Below, piece by piece: positions 27,426 to 36,940 of a DNA stretch of 40,649 bases (the first letter of the stretch is position 1; each line of letters opens with the position of its first letter). The notes under the pieces were generated by a model, which was not told the origin of the DNA, did no database searches, and saw only the letters and a program-made list of their open reading frames with translations. Source of the stretch: Gammaproteobacteria bacterium. GTDB lineage: Bacteria; Pseudomonadota; Gammaproteobacteria; JACCYU01. A program made the translations under genes and the position numbers. The stretch covers positions 1 through 40,649 of the forward strand of contig JACCYU010000160.1 in assembly GCA_013696315.1 (NCBI GenBank), written 5' to 3'.

Positions 27426-28544
27426 ATGGGTGTGCCCTTAAGACAACAGTATCGAGTCGCCCGCTACCTGCTCGCGCAGCGTTTGCAACGAAAAGAGCGC
27501 TACCCGCTGGTGCTCATGCTGGAACCCCTGTTCCGCTGCAATCTGGCCTGTGCGGGCTGTGGCAAGATCGACTATCCCGAAGACATTCTCAACCGGCGTT
27601 TGAGTGTAGCCGAATCCTTGAGCGCAGTGGATGAATGCGGCGCGCCCATGGTCTCGATCGCGGGTGGCGAGCCGCTGGTGCACAAGGAAATGCCCGAAAT
27701 CGTGGCGGGAATCGTCGCGCGCAAGAAATTCGTTTATCTGTGCACCAACGCGCTCCTGCTGGAAAAGCGACTCGACGATTACCGGCCGTCGCCATATCTC
27801 ACGATGTCGATTCACCTGGACGGCAACCGCGAACGGCACGATGCCTCCGTGTGCCGCGACGGCGTGTTCGACAAGGCCACGCAGGCCATCCGCCTCGCGC
27901 TGGAAAAGGGTTTCCGGGTGACGGTGAACTGCACTTTGTTCCAGGGCGAATCCGCACACGAAGTGGCGGAATTTTTCGATTACGCAACCGCGCTTGGCGT
28001 GGAAGGCATCACCGTGTCGCCCGGTTTCAGCTACGAGCACGCACCGCAGCAGCAGGTGTTCCTGCAGCGCACCGGCGCCAAGCAACTGTTCCGCGACATT
28101 TTCAAGCTCGGCAAAAAACGCCGCTGGGCATTCAACCATTCCAGCCTGTTTCTCGACTTTCTGGCCGGCAATCAGACGTATCACTGCACGCCGTGGGGCA
28201 ACCCCACGCGCAACGTGTTTGGCTGGCAACGACCGTGCTATCTGCTGGTGGACGAGGGCTACGCGCCGACTTTCAATGCGCTCATGGAAGAGACGGACTG
28301 GGATCGTTACGGCACCGGGCGCAATCCCAAATGCGCGAATTGCATGGCGCACTGCGGGTACGAGCCGACCGCGGTGAGCGATACCTTCACGCACCCGTTG
28401 CGCGCACTGCAAACATTCATGTTCGGACCCCGCACCGAAGGCGCGATGGCGCCGGAATTGCCGGTGGGCTACGCCGAGAGCAACGTCGCGGACGGCATAC
28501 GCATTCCGATCGAGGAGATCGGCAGCCGGCACAGCGCCCGCTAG
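27426..28544 (+). CDS. hpnH: Radical SAM adenosylhopane synthase HpnH
   Basis: Adds the 5'-deoxyadenosyl group of S-adenosylmethionine to diploptene, making adenosylhopane, the start of all extended hopanoids. The 4Fe-4S motif CxxxCxxC is in FRCNLACAGCGKIDYPE (cysteines near residues 39-46). The C-terminal NPKCANCMAHCGYEPTAV supplies further conserved cysteines. The 372 residues and the very conserved opening YPLVLMLEPLFRCN make the call secure. The ATG at 27426 is the family start, though it has no clear Shine-Dalgarno. HpnG, which acts next, lies in the divergent operon. Confidence 0.97.
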   Translation: MGVPLRQQYRVARYLLAQRLQRKERYPLVLMLEPLFRCNLACAGCGKIDYPEDILNRRLSVAESLSAVDECGAPMVSIAGGEPLVHKEMPEIVAGIVARKKFVYLCTNALLLEKRLDDYRPSPYLTMSIHLDGNRERHDASVCRDGVFDKATQAIRLALEKGFRVTVNCTLFQGESAHEVAEFFDYATALGVEGITVSPGFSYEHAPQQQVFLQRTGAKQLFRDIFKLGKKRRWAFNHSSLFLDFLAGNQTYHCTPWGNPTRNVFGWQRPCYLLVDEGYAPTFNALMEETDWDRYGTGRNPKCANCMAHCGYEPTAVSDTFTHPLRALQTFMFGPRTEGAMAPELPVGYAESNVADGIRIPIEEIGSRHSAR

Positions 28545-28628
28545 CGGGCTGGCGGATACAGCGCCTCTGTACGGGCGCGGCGTGCGCTCAGCCGCGACCG
28601 GCGCCATCGTCGTAAACCGTCGTGAGTT

Positions 28629-29771
28629 GTGGATAGCCTGATCAATAGCGCCGGATTTTGCCTGACGGTCGGTGCGCTGCTGTTGTGGCTCGCGGTAATG
28701 CTCGCGCCCTGGCGTCCGTGGAGCACGCGCGAGCAGCTGACGGCGACTCCCTCGCCACCGGACTCCGACCTGCACGATGTCACGGTCATCATCCACGCCC
28801 GCAACGAGGCCTCACATATCGCTGAGACCCTGCGCGCCCTGGCGCGGCAGGGACACGGATTGCAGGTGATAGTCATCGACGATCAATCCACGGACGCCAC
28901 GGAGTTTGAGGCACGCGCCGTGACTGCGCTGACACCGATGTGTCTGCGCGGCGAGCCATTGCCCACGGGCTGGACCGGCAAGCTGTGGGCACTTGAACAG
29001 GGCCGGCGACTTGCCCGCACTCCGCTGACCCTGGCCTTGGACGCCGACATCGTACTGGCGCCGGATATTATCGCTACGGCGCGCGACAAGCTCAGCCGCG
29101 AACGTCTCGATATGCTCTCGCTGGTGGCAGCGCCGCGCATGCAAAGTGCGCTGGAAAAACTGGCTATGCCGGCGTTCGTTTACTTTTTCAAACTGCTTTA
29201 TCCGTTCGGTCTCAGCAATTCCCGACATTCGAGGATCGCCGCCGCGGCCGGCGGATTCGTACTGGTACGGACTTCGATGCTCGATGAGATTGACGCTTTT
29301 GCCTCCCTTAAAGGCGAGCTTATCGATGACTGCGCACTGGCGATGAAGGTCAAGCGCGCGGGCGGCAACATCTGGCTGGGACTCAGCCATGCGGTGATAA
29401 GTCAGCGGCGCAATCAGCAACTCGCCGACCTGTGGCGCATGGTGTCGCGCACCGCGTTTACCCAGTTGCGGTATTCGGGTGTCGCGCTCTGTGTCTGCAC
29501 TGTAACGATGTTCATCGCCTTCGTGAGCCCGTTGCTGGCGATGAGCAGCGCGCACGCAGCGACTCGTGTTGTCTCAATCGCGGCGCTGGCCATGATGATG
29601 CTCAGTTATCTTCCCACTCTGTTGTACTATCGGCGCTCACCCGCCTGGGTGCTGAGCCTGCCGCTCGCCGCCCTGCTCTATCTTGCCATGACCTGGGGCT
29701 CCGCCATCGGCTACTGGCGCGGTCGGCGCGCCAGCTGGAAGGGGCGCGTATACCGCGCAGAAACCTTATGA
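28629..29771 (+). CDS. hpnB: Hopanoid-associated glycosyltransferase HpnB
   Basis: Family 2 glycosyltransferase of 380 residues with an N-terminal membrane helix (FCLTVGALLLWLAVML), the catalytic domain (VTVIIHARNEASHIAE, VIVIDDQSTDAT) and a DXD-type metal site in ALDADIVLAPD. Three or more hydrophobic helices follow at the C-terminus. HpnB proteins are tied to hopanoid loci by context; the acceptor has not been firmly shown. I accept the GTG at 28629 as start because it precedes the first helix. It follows hpnH by 84 bases and overlaps hpnM by four bases. Confidence 0.9.
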   Translation: MDSLINSAGFCLTVGALLLWLAVMLAPWRPWSTREQLTATPSPPDSDLHDVTVIIHARNEASHIAETLRALARQGHGLQVIVIDDQSTDATEFEARAVTALTPMCLRGEPLPTGWTGKLWALEQGRRLARTPLTLALDADIVLAPDIIATARDKLSRERLDMLSLVAAPRMQSALEKLAMPAFVYFFKLLYPFGLSNSRHSRIAAAAGGFVLVRTSMLDEIDAFASLKGELIDDCALAMKVKRAGGNIWLGLSHAVISQRRNQQLADLWRMVSRTAFTQLRYSGVALCVCTVTMFIAFVSPLLAMSSAHAATRVVSIAALAMMMLSYLPTLLYYRRSPAWVLSLPLAALLYLAMTWGSAIGYWRGRRASWKGRVYRAETL

Positions 29772-30421
29772 ATGAAAGAAACCCTATGATTAGCGATCGC
29801 AACACAGGCGTGTTATGGAATTCGCTGATCGTGACGCTTATTTTTGCGCTGACCGCGCCCTGCGTCACGGCCGAGACCACGGCAGAGAGCGAGTCTACGC
29901 CGACGGCAGTCGTGGAGGCCTTTCAGAACGAACTGATAGCGGTAATGAAAGCAGCCCCAGAACTCGGCTACCACGGTCGTTACGCGCGCCTGGCGCCGGC
30001 GGTGCGCCGCAGCCACGACATCGCCACGATCTCGCGCATCTCGGTAGGCAGCTACTGGGACGGACTCGATCGCGCACAACAGGCGAGGCTTGTCGAAACC
30101 TTCGGCGATCTCAGCATTTCGACGTATGCGGAACGCTTCGATGGATATTCGGGCGAGCGCTTCGATACCCAGTCCAGCGGCGACCTGAGCGCCGAGGTAG
30201 CAGGCGTGCGCAGCCTGCTTATGAAGGCGGATGGCGGCGAAATCCAATTTGACTATGTATTGCACAAAGACGATCGCGGCTGGCGTATCGTTAATATCGT
30301 GGTCGACGGGGTGAGCGATCTCGCACTCAAACGCGCGGAATACGCGGAAATCCTGAGCCGCGACGGCTTCCACGCACTGATCGCGGCGCTTAAAGAAAAG
30401 ATTGCCGCCAACGCGCAGTAA
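29768..30421 (+). CDS. hpnM: Hopanoid-associated periplasmic protein HpnM (MlaC/Ttg2-like)
   Basis: Secreted protein of 217 residues from the MlaC/toluene-tolerance family, which binds lipids in the periplasm. It has an N-terminal signal sequence (hydrophobic SLIVTLIFALTAPCVTA, likely cleaved after TA), then a helical and sheet domain with SRISVGSYWDGLDRAQQARL and GWRIVNIVVDGVSDLALKR, both typical of the family. The ATG at 29768 overlaps the hpnB stop; an ATG at 29786 is an alternative. Together with HpnN it suggests a dedicated lipid transport route for hopanoids. No terminator is obvious after the stop. Confidence 0.9.
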   Translation: MNERNPMISDRNTGVLWNSLIVTLIFALTAPCVTAETTAESESTPTAVVEAFQNELIAVMKAAPELGYHGRYARLAPAVRRSHDIATISRISVGSYWDGLDRAQQARLVETFGDLSISTYAERFDGYSGERFDTQSSGDLSAEVAGVRSLLMKADGGEIQFDYVLHKDDRGWRIVNIVVDGVSDLALKRAEYAEILSRDGFHALIAALKEKIAANAQ

Positions 30422-30981
30422 AAAAGGGCGCAATGGCTTGAGACCCTCGCATGTTGGGCATTCCTTATAGTTCGCTGACCACCAGCAGCGTCGGTTCGAC
30501 GATGCTCTTTTCGGCTGGCCGGTCACCCCGCGCTCTATGCGGCTCGGGATAAGAGTCCACGCCTGATTCGTGCCGCGGACGTGCCGGGGAGGCTACTACA
30601 CTTTTCTCAACATTCCAGCTCGAATTCGTACTCCGGTTTAAGCGCGGCGCAACCGTCATGTGCGCGTTTCAACCGCACACGCCTCCGTCGCGGCCTCCCT
30701 TACCGCACCCTCGCCCGCCGCGTTTATCGCCCACCCCCGGTTGTCATTCACCAATGGGCACGCCACGCGGAACGTGCACGCAACAAGCCGCCCGTCGCGC
30801 GGTGCGTGCCGCTCGTCTTGGCGCGCTCGCCCGGCCGTGGCTGTTCGTCTACCTTGATTGACCGTTCAGCCCGATTTTGCGCGTTCACATCAGAGATTGG
30901 ATCGCTCGCCTATGTCGGCTTGTGGATACGCGGGAACGGCGGCACGAACAGAAGTTTGTGAAATCCCGGAGGACACCGACA
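30422..30981. other. Non-coding gap before the signalling pseudogenes
   Basis: About 560 bases in which the open frames on both strands are short, Arg/Pro/Ser-rich shadows without family resemblance. It may hold the remains of an older gene or the former promoter of the MHYT gene. I see no RNA gene or mobile element. Confidence 0.6.
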
Positions 30982-31755
30982 ATGACCGGCTCTTACGACA
31001 TTTGGCTCGTCATTTTGTCTGTCGTGGTGGCGAGCCTTGCCTCCTACGTCGCGGTCGACCTGGTTTCGCGTGTCGTTGCGTCAACCGCGCGCAAGAGCAA
31101 ATGGTTCTGGCTGGTCGGCGGCTCGCTCTCAATGGGAATGGGCATTTGGTGCATGCGCTTCATCGGCACGCTGACTTATCGACTGCCGATCCAATGTCGT
31201 ACGACATCCCCATAACCCTGATTTCGCTGTCAATCGCGGTGGGTTCGCGCTGTTTATGGTCAGGTGGCGCCATGACGTCCCGCAACTCAGTTGGCGCCGG
31301 ATGTCTGATGGCTCCGGCATCGTAGCGATGCACTACACCGGCATGGCGTGAATGCACATGTTCCCACCGATTCGCTACGCTCCGTTGCTGTTTGCGCTCT
31401 CCCTCGTCATCGCGATCGCCGTGGCGGTCGCTGCGTTATGGATCGCGCTGCAACTGCTCGCGGAGTCGCTCTTCACCGCGATCTGGAAGCGTTTTGGCGC
31501 GGCGCTGGTGATGGGCGGCGCGATCTGCGGCATGCATTACACAGGCATGGCCGAGACCTGGGCCGATCGTCTCGCACAGTACTTGGAACTAGGCCAGTTG
31601 GCCTCGGAGGTCAACGCGCCGGGCAACGATGTCTTCGACTCGCACGACGTGGAGCCGAATCCGCACGCATGCGGGCCGCGATGCGCGCCTTCAACCTGCA
31701 TCTTGACCAGGTGCGCGCCGAGCATGTCGGATTCCCCATCAAAAGAAGGCAGTAG
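30982..31755 (+). pseudogene. MHYT-domain membrane sensor, broken
   Basis: Remains of an integral membrane sensor with repeated MHYT motifs, usually found at the front of cyclic-di-GMP or kinase proteins and proposed to bind copper. A good GGAGG precedes the ATG at 30982. The first frame gives MTGSYDIWLVILSVVVASL to YRLPI, the second starts near 31194 with MSYDIPITLISLSIAV, and the third from about 31241 gives GFALFMVRWRHDVPQLSW and AMHYTGMA. That frame ends in an in-frame TGA at 31349-31351 and continues as MHMFPPIRYAPLLFALS and CGMHYTGMAET. The 3' tail (RAFNLHLDQVRAEHVGF) is again in another frame. In the first motif the histidine is replaced by Arg (CMRFIG). So there are about three frame changes, one stop and one key-residue loss. 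Confidence 0.85.
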
Positions 31756-33987
31756 ATGAAACACCTAAAAATTTGGCAGAAGCTGGCCTTGATGGCGATC
31801 GTCTTTTTAGTCTGGTTTGCGGCGGTGACCTACAAGATGGTTTCCTCCATCAACACATTGGGAGTTGAATTCGCACGTCAGGAGATGCGCGGTGTGGACT
31901 ATTACATTCCGCTGCTGGCACTGCTGAAAGACCTGCAGCAGCACCGTAGCATGGCCAATGCCTGGTTGAGCGGCGACGCGGCTTTCAGGGACAACCTCGC
32001 CACCAAAGACGCCGACATCGAGAACGACATCGCGAAAGTGGACGCAGTGGACCAGCAGCTGGATAGCGCCCTGCACACGAGTAAGGAATGGACTGCCTTG
32101 CGCGCTGCCTGCAGCGAACTTGTGAGCAAGACGCCCGGCCTCTCTGCGGACGACAGTTTCCAGCAGCATACCAGCGTGATTGGCAAAACCATCGCCTTGA
32201 TCACCCACGTCGGTGACGCCTCTAATCTGACGCTCGATCCCGACATTGACAGCTACTACCTGATGAATGTGCTCATTTTTCAAGGGCCGGAGGTAAGCGA
32301 ATTATTGGCCCAGGCCAGCGGTCTTGGCATTGGCATGACGGCGGCCAAGGGCGGGACCGCTGAGGAGTTCGAAAGACTGGACCGCCTGTCCGTCCTGGTG
32401 GACTTTCTGCAGAACAACGTTAAGGACTCGCTAAGCAGGGCACTGGCGTTTAATGCAGCGCTCAAGCCGCAGTTGGAAGCGCACATAAATGCCACCGAGA
32501 GCGCGGTGCGGCAAGCCGCGGGCGATATCAGACGGCTGGCTGCTAGCAAGAAGGTAGATGACTACGCTGTGGACTATTACGGGCCCATTACCCGCAGCGT
32601 CCATTCGATCTATGAAATCGAGAATCATGTCACGGGCACCTTGATTGAATTGCTAAACAAACGCATCGAGAAATTCCAGCATGAGGTGCGCTATATCCTG
32701 GCGTGGGCGGCTCTTGGCCTGCTGATGGTTTCACTTATTAGTCTTTTCATCATGCGCGATATCACGGTTCCTCTCGGCAAGCTGCTTGCTTTCCGCCAAC
32801 CAGATCGCGACCGGCGACCTGAACGTGCAAGCCAAGTCCGAGGCGCGCAAGGATGAGACGGAATGCTGAGCCGGGCATTCGCCAATATGGCCGGGAGCTT
32901 GTCAACGCTTGCCCAGGACAAGTTGCGCGAGTCGGAAGTTCGCTTCCGCTCCGTCGTGCAGACCGCGTCGGATGCCATCGTGCTGGCCGGCAAAGGCGGC
33001 AACATCATCTCGTGGAACCGGGGCGCGCACGAGATTTTCGGCTACGGGGAAGACGAAGTGCTGGGTCAATCCGTCAGTCTAATCATTCCCGAACGTCTCC
33101 AGGGGGCGCATACGGCTGGTATGGCCCGCGTCAGCGCCGGCGGCAACGCGCATCTGATCGGCAAGGACTTGGAGCTGGTCGGGCGCCGTCGGGACGGAAG
33201 TGAGTTCCCTGTCCAGCTTACGCTCAACATGTGGCGCGTCGGGAGCGAAACGTATTACTCGGGAACCATGCGCGACATCACCATGCGCAAACACGCCGAA
33301 GAGCAGATGCGCGCATCGCTGGCGGAGAAAGAGATACTCCTGAAGGAGATTCACCACCGGGTCAAGAACAACATGCAGGTAATCTCATCGATGCTGAACC
33401 TGCAGATGGGGCGTATCCAGGAGCCGCGCACGCGCGAGATGTTCCGTGACGCGCAGAACCGCATCAAGAGCATGGCCCTGATTCACGAACGGCTTTATCA
33501 GCAGCACACCCTGGCGCGGGTGGAATTCGCCGCTTACCTGCGCCAGTTGGTGGGTCATTTGCTGCGATCCTACCGCACCAGCGCGGTGACGCTGAAGTTC
33601 GAGGCTGACGAGGTCTCGCTCGACATCGACACCGCCGTGCCCTGCGGCCTGATCGTCAACGAGCTGGTCGCCAACGCCCTCAAGCACGCGTTCGCCGACG
33701 GCCGTACCGGCGTATTAACCGTTATCTTACGCGCGAGTGAGGCAGGCAGCGAAGTCGGTCGCGCGCGGCTGATCGTCGCCGACGACGGTCCCGGCATTGC
33801 GGCGGGATTTGATCTGCGCAAGGCCACGTCGCTGGGCCTGCAACTGGTGGCCGATCTCACTGAGCAGATCGGCGGCGTAATTGAATCGAGCAACGATCAT
33901 GGCGCGCGCTGGACACTCAGCTTTCCCGCCTCACGTCCCCAGCGGGCGCCAGCGGCCAATACGAGCACCCTTCCGGACGCGGCGTAA
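31756..33987 (+). pseudogene. Membrane sensor histidine kinase with HAMP, PAS and HWE/HisKA_2 domains, broken
   Basis: Would be a two-component kinase of about 740 residues. The first part has an N-terminal helix, a long helical periplasmic sensor, a second helix (AWAALGLLMVSLISLFIM) and the beginning of HAMP. At about 32790 an extra base shifts the frame. The correct HAMP sequence (SANQIATGDLNVQAKSEARK) is then in another frame until about 32861, where a missing base restores the first frame. The off-frame stretch contains a TGA at 32854-32856. The second half has a PAS domain, LKEIHHRVKNNMQVISSML with the phospho-accepting His, and ATPase motifs NELVANALKHAF and DDGPGI. The halves could in principle be made separately, but the soluble half lacks a good start. 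Confidence 0.82.
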
Positions 33988-34011
33988 GGATCAGACACGG
34001 AGGGAGACAGC

Positions 34012-36223
34012 ATGACTCAATCAGCGCAAGTCACCAGGCGGCGCAGCCTACGCGCATCTTGGTGGTCGAGGACGAACGCATCGTGGCGCGCGATATTCAG
34101 GCCGCGCTGCGGCAACTGGGCTATGAAGTGCCCGCCACCGCGGCCTCCGGCGACGACGCCCTGCGCCTGGTGGAGGAGATTCGTCCGCACCTGATCATGA
34201 TGGATATCAACATCCAGGGCGATAAGGACGGCGTGCAGACGGCAATGCTGGTGCGCGAGCGGTTCGACGTGCCGGTGGTTTTCTTAACCGCCAATTCCGA
34301 TGACGCTACCTTGCACCGCGCCAAGCAGGCGCAGCCTTATGGCTTTCTGCTCAAGCCGTTCGAAGAGCGTGAACTGCGCGCAGTGATTGAGACCGCGCTC
34401 TACAAACCCCGTGTGGAGGCACGCCTGCGCGAGAGTGAAGCGCGCCTGCACGCGATCTTGCGCTCCATCGGTGACGGCGTGATCGCCGCCGACCGCCAGG
34501 GAAAGGTCGTGTTTCTCAACCCCGTGGCCGAGGCCTTGACCGGGTGGACTCAATCCGAGGCGCTGGGCGTGGCGCTCAACGAGGTTTTCTTTTCGTTCAG
34601 CGCGACGCAGGGAGCCGCGGAAAATACGCTTGCGCGACTTATGCGCGAGGAAACGTCAGGAGGCTTGCTCAGTCACGCCTGGCTGATGTCGCGCGCGGGT
34701 GGCCGCACGCCCATCGAACACACGATCTCTTCCATTACGGGGCGCGCCGGCGGGTGTCGTGGTGGCTTTTCGCAACGTAACCGAACGCAAGGCTTTCGAG
34801 GAGCGCCTCACACACCAGGCCTTCCACGATCCACTCACGCGCCTGCCGAATCGCGCCCTGATGCACAACCGGCTGCGGCACGCCCTGGCCAAAGCGCCGC
34901 GCAGCCACTCGCAGATCAGCGTGCTGTTTCTGTACATGGACAACTTTAAGCTCGTGAACGACTCGCTGGGTCACGCGGCCGGTGATCAATTACTGCAGCA
35001 GGTCGCCGAACGCCTGCGCCGAGCGTTGCGCGAAGGCGATACGGTGGCGCGCTTCGGTGGCGACGAATTCACGATCCTGCTCGACGCGCTTGACAATCCC
35101 GCGTACGCACTCAACGTCGCGGCACGGATCATCGCGGCATTGCAGGAGCCCTTTCTAATTGAAGGACAGACGATTTACACCTCGCCCAGCATTGGCATCG
35201 CCTTCAGCCGTGAGGGCGAGCAGTTGGCGGACGAGCTGCTGCGCCAAGCGGACGCCGCGATGTTCGAAGCGAAGAAGAAGGGTCGGGCGTGCTTTGAGGT
35301 GTTCCGCGAGGGCTTAAGCGATCAGATGCTGCGTTGTCTGCAGCTCGGCAACGATCTGCGCGTGGGGATCGCGCGTGGCGAACTGGTGCTGCATTACCAG
35401 CCCAAGATCGAGTTGGACCACCGGACGCATCTACGGTGTGGAGGCGCTGGTGCGGTCGAATCATCCCACCCGCGGGATGATTCAGCCGAACGAGTTCATT
35501 CCAATTGCCGAGCAGATGGGGCTGATAAGCCAACTGGGTCGCTGGGTGCTGCGCGTGGCCTGCCAGCAGGGACGACGCTGGCAGGATGCCGGCATTGATA
35601 AGGGGCCGCTGTTCGCGGACAGGAATGTTTCATCACGGTCGCCTCTCTCCAGCGACGAAACAGGCACATCGGCGGAGCGCGCGCACGCTTACGCACTGCG
35701 CATGAACGTGAACGTGGCCGCGGGGCAGCTTAAAAAGCAGGGCGATTTTGTGCGGGAAGTCGCCCAGATCTTGCGGGAAACCGGCCTGCAGCCGCATCGG
35801 CTGGTGCTGGAAATCACCGAGAGCGTGGCGATGGACGAAGCCGAACAAACAATCGAGACCTTGCGTGAACTCAAAACGCTGGGCGTGCAGCTGGCGATCG
35901 ACGACTTTGGCACCGGCTATTCGAGTCTTTCCTATCTCCGATCGTTTCCCCTGGACATCCTCAAGATCGACCGCCGGTTCGTGACCGGACTCAAGGAAAC
36001 ACCCGGCGACAAGGTCATCGTCGAATCAATGATCGACCTGGCGCACGCCTTAATCTGACCGTGGTGGCCGAGGGCACGGAAACGGCGCTCGAAGTCGAGT
36101 CGCTACGCGCCATGGGCTGCGACCTGGCGCAGGGTTTTTATTTCGCGAAGCCCATGCAGCGCACTGGCCGCCTATCTCGGCATCACAAACGAATGCGCGG
36201 ATCAGCGACAGACAACGGGCTGA
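34012..36223 (+). pseudogene. Response regulator-PAS-GGDEF-EAL protein, multiply frameshifted
   Basis: Would receive phosphate from the adjacent kinase and make or degrade cyclic-di-GMP. A strong GGAGGGAG precedes the ATG at 34012, but the receiver domain (TRILVVEDERIVARDI, DINIQGDKDG) lies in another frame. Further shifts fall near 34740 (between PAS and VVVAFRNVTERK), 35420 (start of EAL), 36055 (stop, then TVVAEGTETALE) and 36155. GGDEF (RFGGDEFTILL) and EAL (YGVEALVRSNHP, IDDFGTGYSS) active-site motifs remain readable. The EAL part also holds an extra stretch of about 25 residues near 35620-35690, before MNVNVAAGQL. The true end is probably the TGA at 36221-36223. Confidence 0.85.
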
Positions 36224-36263
36224 AAAAAAATGGGTGGGTACGCTGCGCTTTATCCACCCTACG
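36222..36263 (-). terminator. Intrinsic terminator of the mfn-pabB operon, REP-like sequence
   Basis: Read on the minus strand, GGGTGG (from 36259) and CCACCC (to 36232) form a stem around a 16-base loop, followed by a run of eight T (36230-36223). It begins about 11 bases after the mfnE stop. The loop text, with AAAGCGCAGCGT, resembles a repeat seen at many loci in proteobacterial genomes, from memory. Confidence 0.8.
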
Positions 36264-36273
36264 ATCTTCGAAC

Positions 36274-36936
36274 TCAAAGGTGCTTCAACGGGTCATTCAA
36301 TCGCGCCGGCCCTTGCCCAGGATGGTGTGTCACCGCCGTGCCGACCGGTGTCCCGTTAAGCGCCGCAGCGAACAAATCGTAATCGTGCGCCGCGAGGATG
36401 CGGCACATACAGCGCTTATCGTTCAACAACTCCGCCAGGCGCGAGTCCACCACGCCGCGGCGCGCAAGCTCTTGCGAATTGACCTTGATTGCATCGATTC
36501 GTATCGACTTGACCAGCAGCAAATGGCTCGCTCGCAGCCGCGCTGCCAGCCAGGCGGCCAGCGAGTCCGACGTCAGCGACCAGTCGCAGCGCATTCCGCG
36601 CATGGTCGTACCCGGCGGTATCCATACCGGCACCTGTCGCGCCCGCCACGCGCGCCTTATCGCATCCTCATCGGCCGCGACTACGAGGCCGGGTTGCAGG
36701 TCGCTTAGCATCATCCCGTACTGCGCCATCCCCAGCATCGCCATGCGATGCGCGGCGGCGTCGCCAAACCGCCAGCGTCCCTGCGCTGCGCGCACCTGAT
36801 CCGCAAACGGACCGCCGCCCGGCACCACCGCGATGCGCCCGGCGCCATGCTCCGCGAGCGCCGCCAGCCAGTGGGGCAAGAACTCGCCCGCGAACAAACT
36901 GCCGCCGAGCTTCACCACCCATTTGTTCAGGTTCAT
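36274..36936 (-). CDS. mfnE: Amino acid kinase family protein, MfnE-type (aminomethylfuran phosphate kinase)
   Basis: Small amino-acid-kinase-fold enzyme of 220 residues. In methanogens MfnE phosphorylates [5-(aminomethyl)furan-3-yl]methyl phosphate to the diphosphate used to build methanofuran. The phosphate-binding VVKLGGSLF opens the protein. IAVVPGGGPFADQVR and LTSDSLAAWLAARL with LLLVKSI follow, in the family order. It starts four bases after the pabB stop and is the last gene of the operon before the terminator. The pairing with mfnD and mfnF makes MfnE much more likely than other kinases of the fold. Confidence 0.88.
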   Translation of the reverse strand: MNLNKWVVKLGGSLFAGEFLPHWLAALAEHGAGRIAVVPGGGPFADQVRAAQGRWRFGDAAAHRMAMLGMAQYGMMLSDLQPGLVVAADEDAIRRAWRARQVPVWIPPGTTMRGMRCDWSLTSDSLAAWLAARLRASHLLLVKSIRIDAIKVNSQELARRGVVDSRLAELLNDKRCMCRILAAHDYDLFAAALNGTPVGTAVTHHPGQGPARLNDPLKHL

Positions 36937-36940
36937 GTGT

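Noticed and set aside
28576-28596. Hairpin CGCGGC/GCCGCG between hpnH and hpnB
   Set aside because: Six-base stem with nine-base loop, but no T-run and very GC-rich surroundings; such stems arise by chance, and the genes seem cotranscribed.
27438-28796. 452-codon minus-strand open frame over hpnH
   Set aside because: Antisense to a highly conserved radical SAM enzyme; composition is typical of a shadow frame.
30422-30981. Possible small genes in the gap after hpnM
   Set aside because: Short frames on both strands with skewed Arg/Pro/Ser content and no plausible start context.
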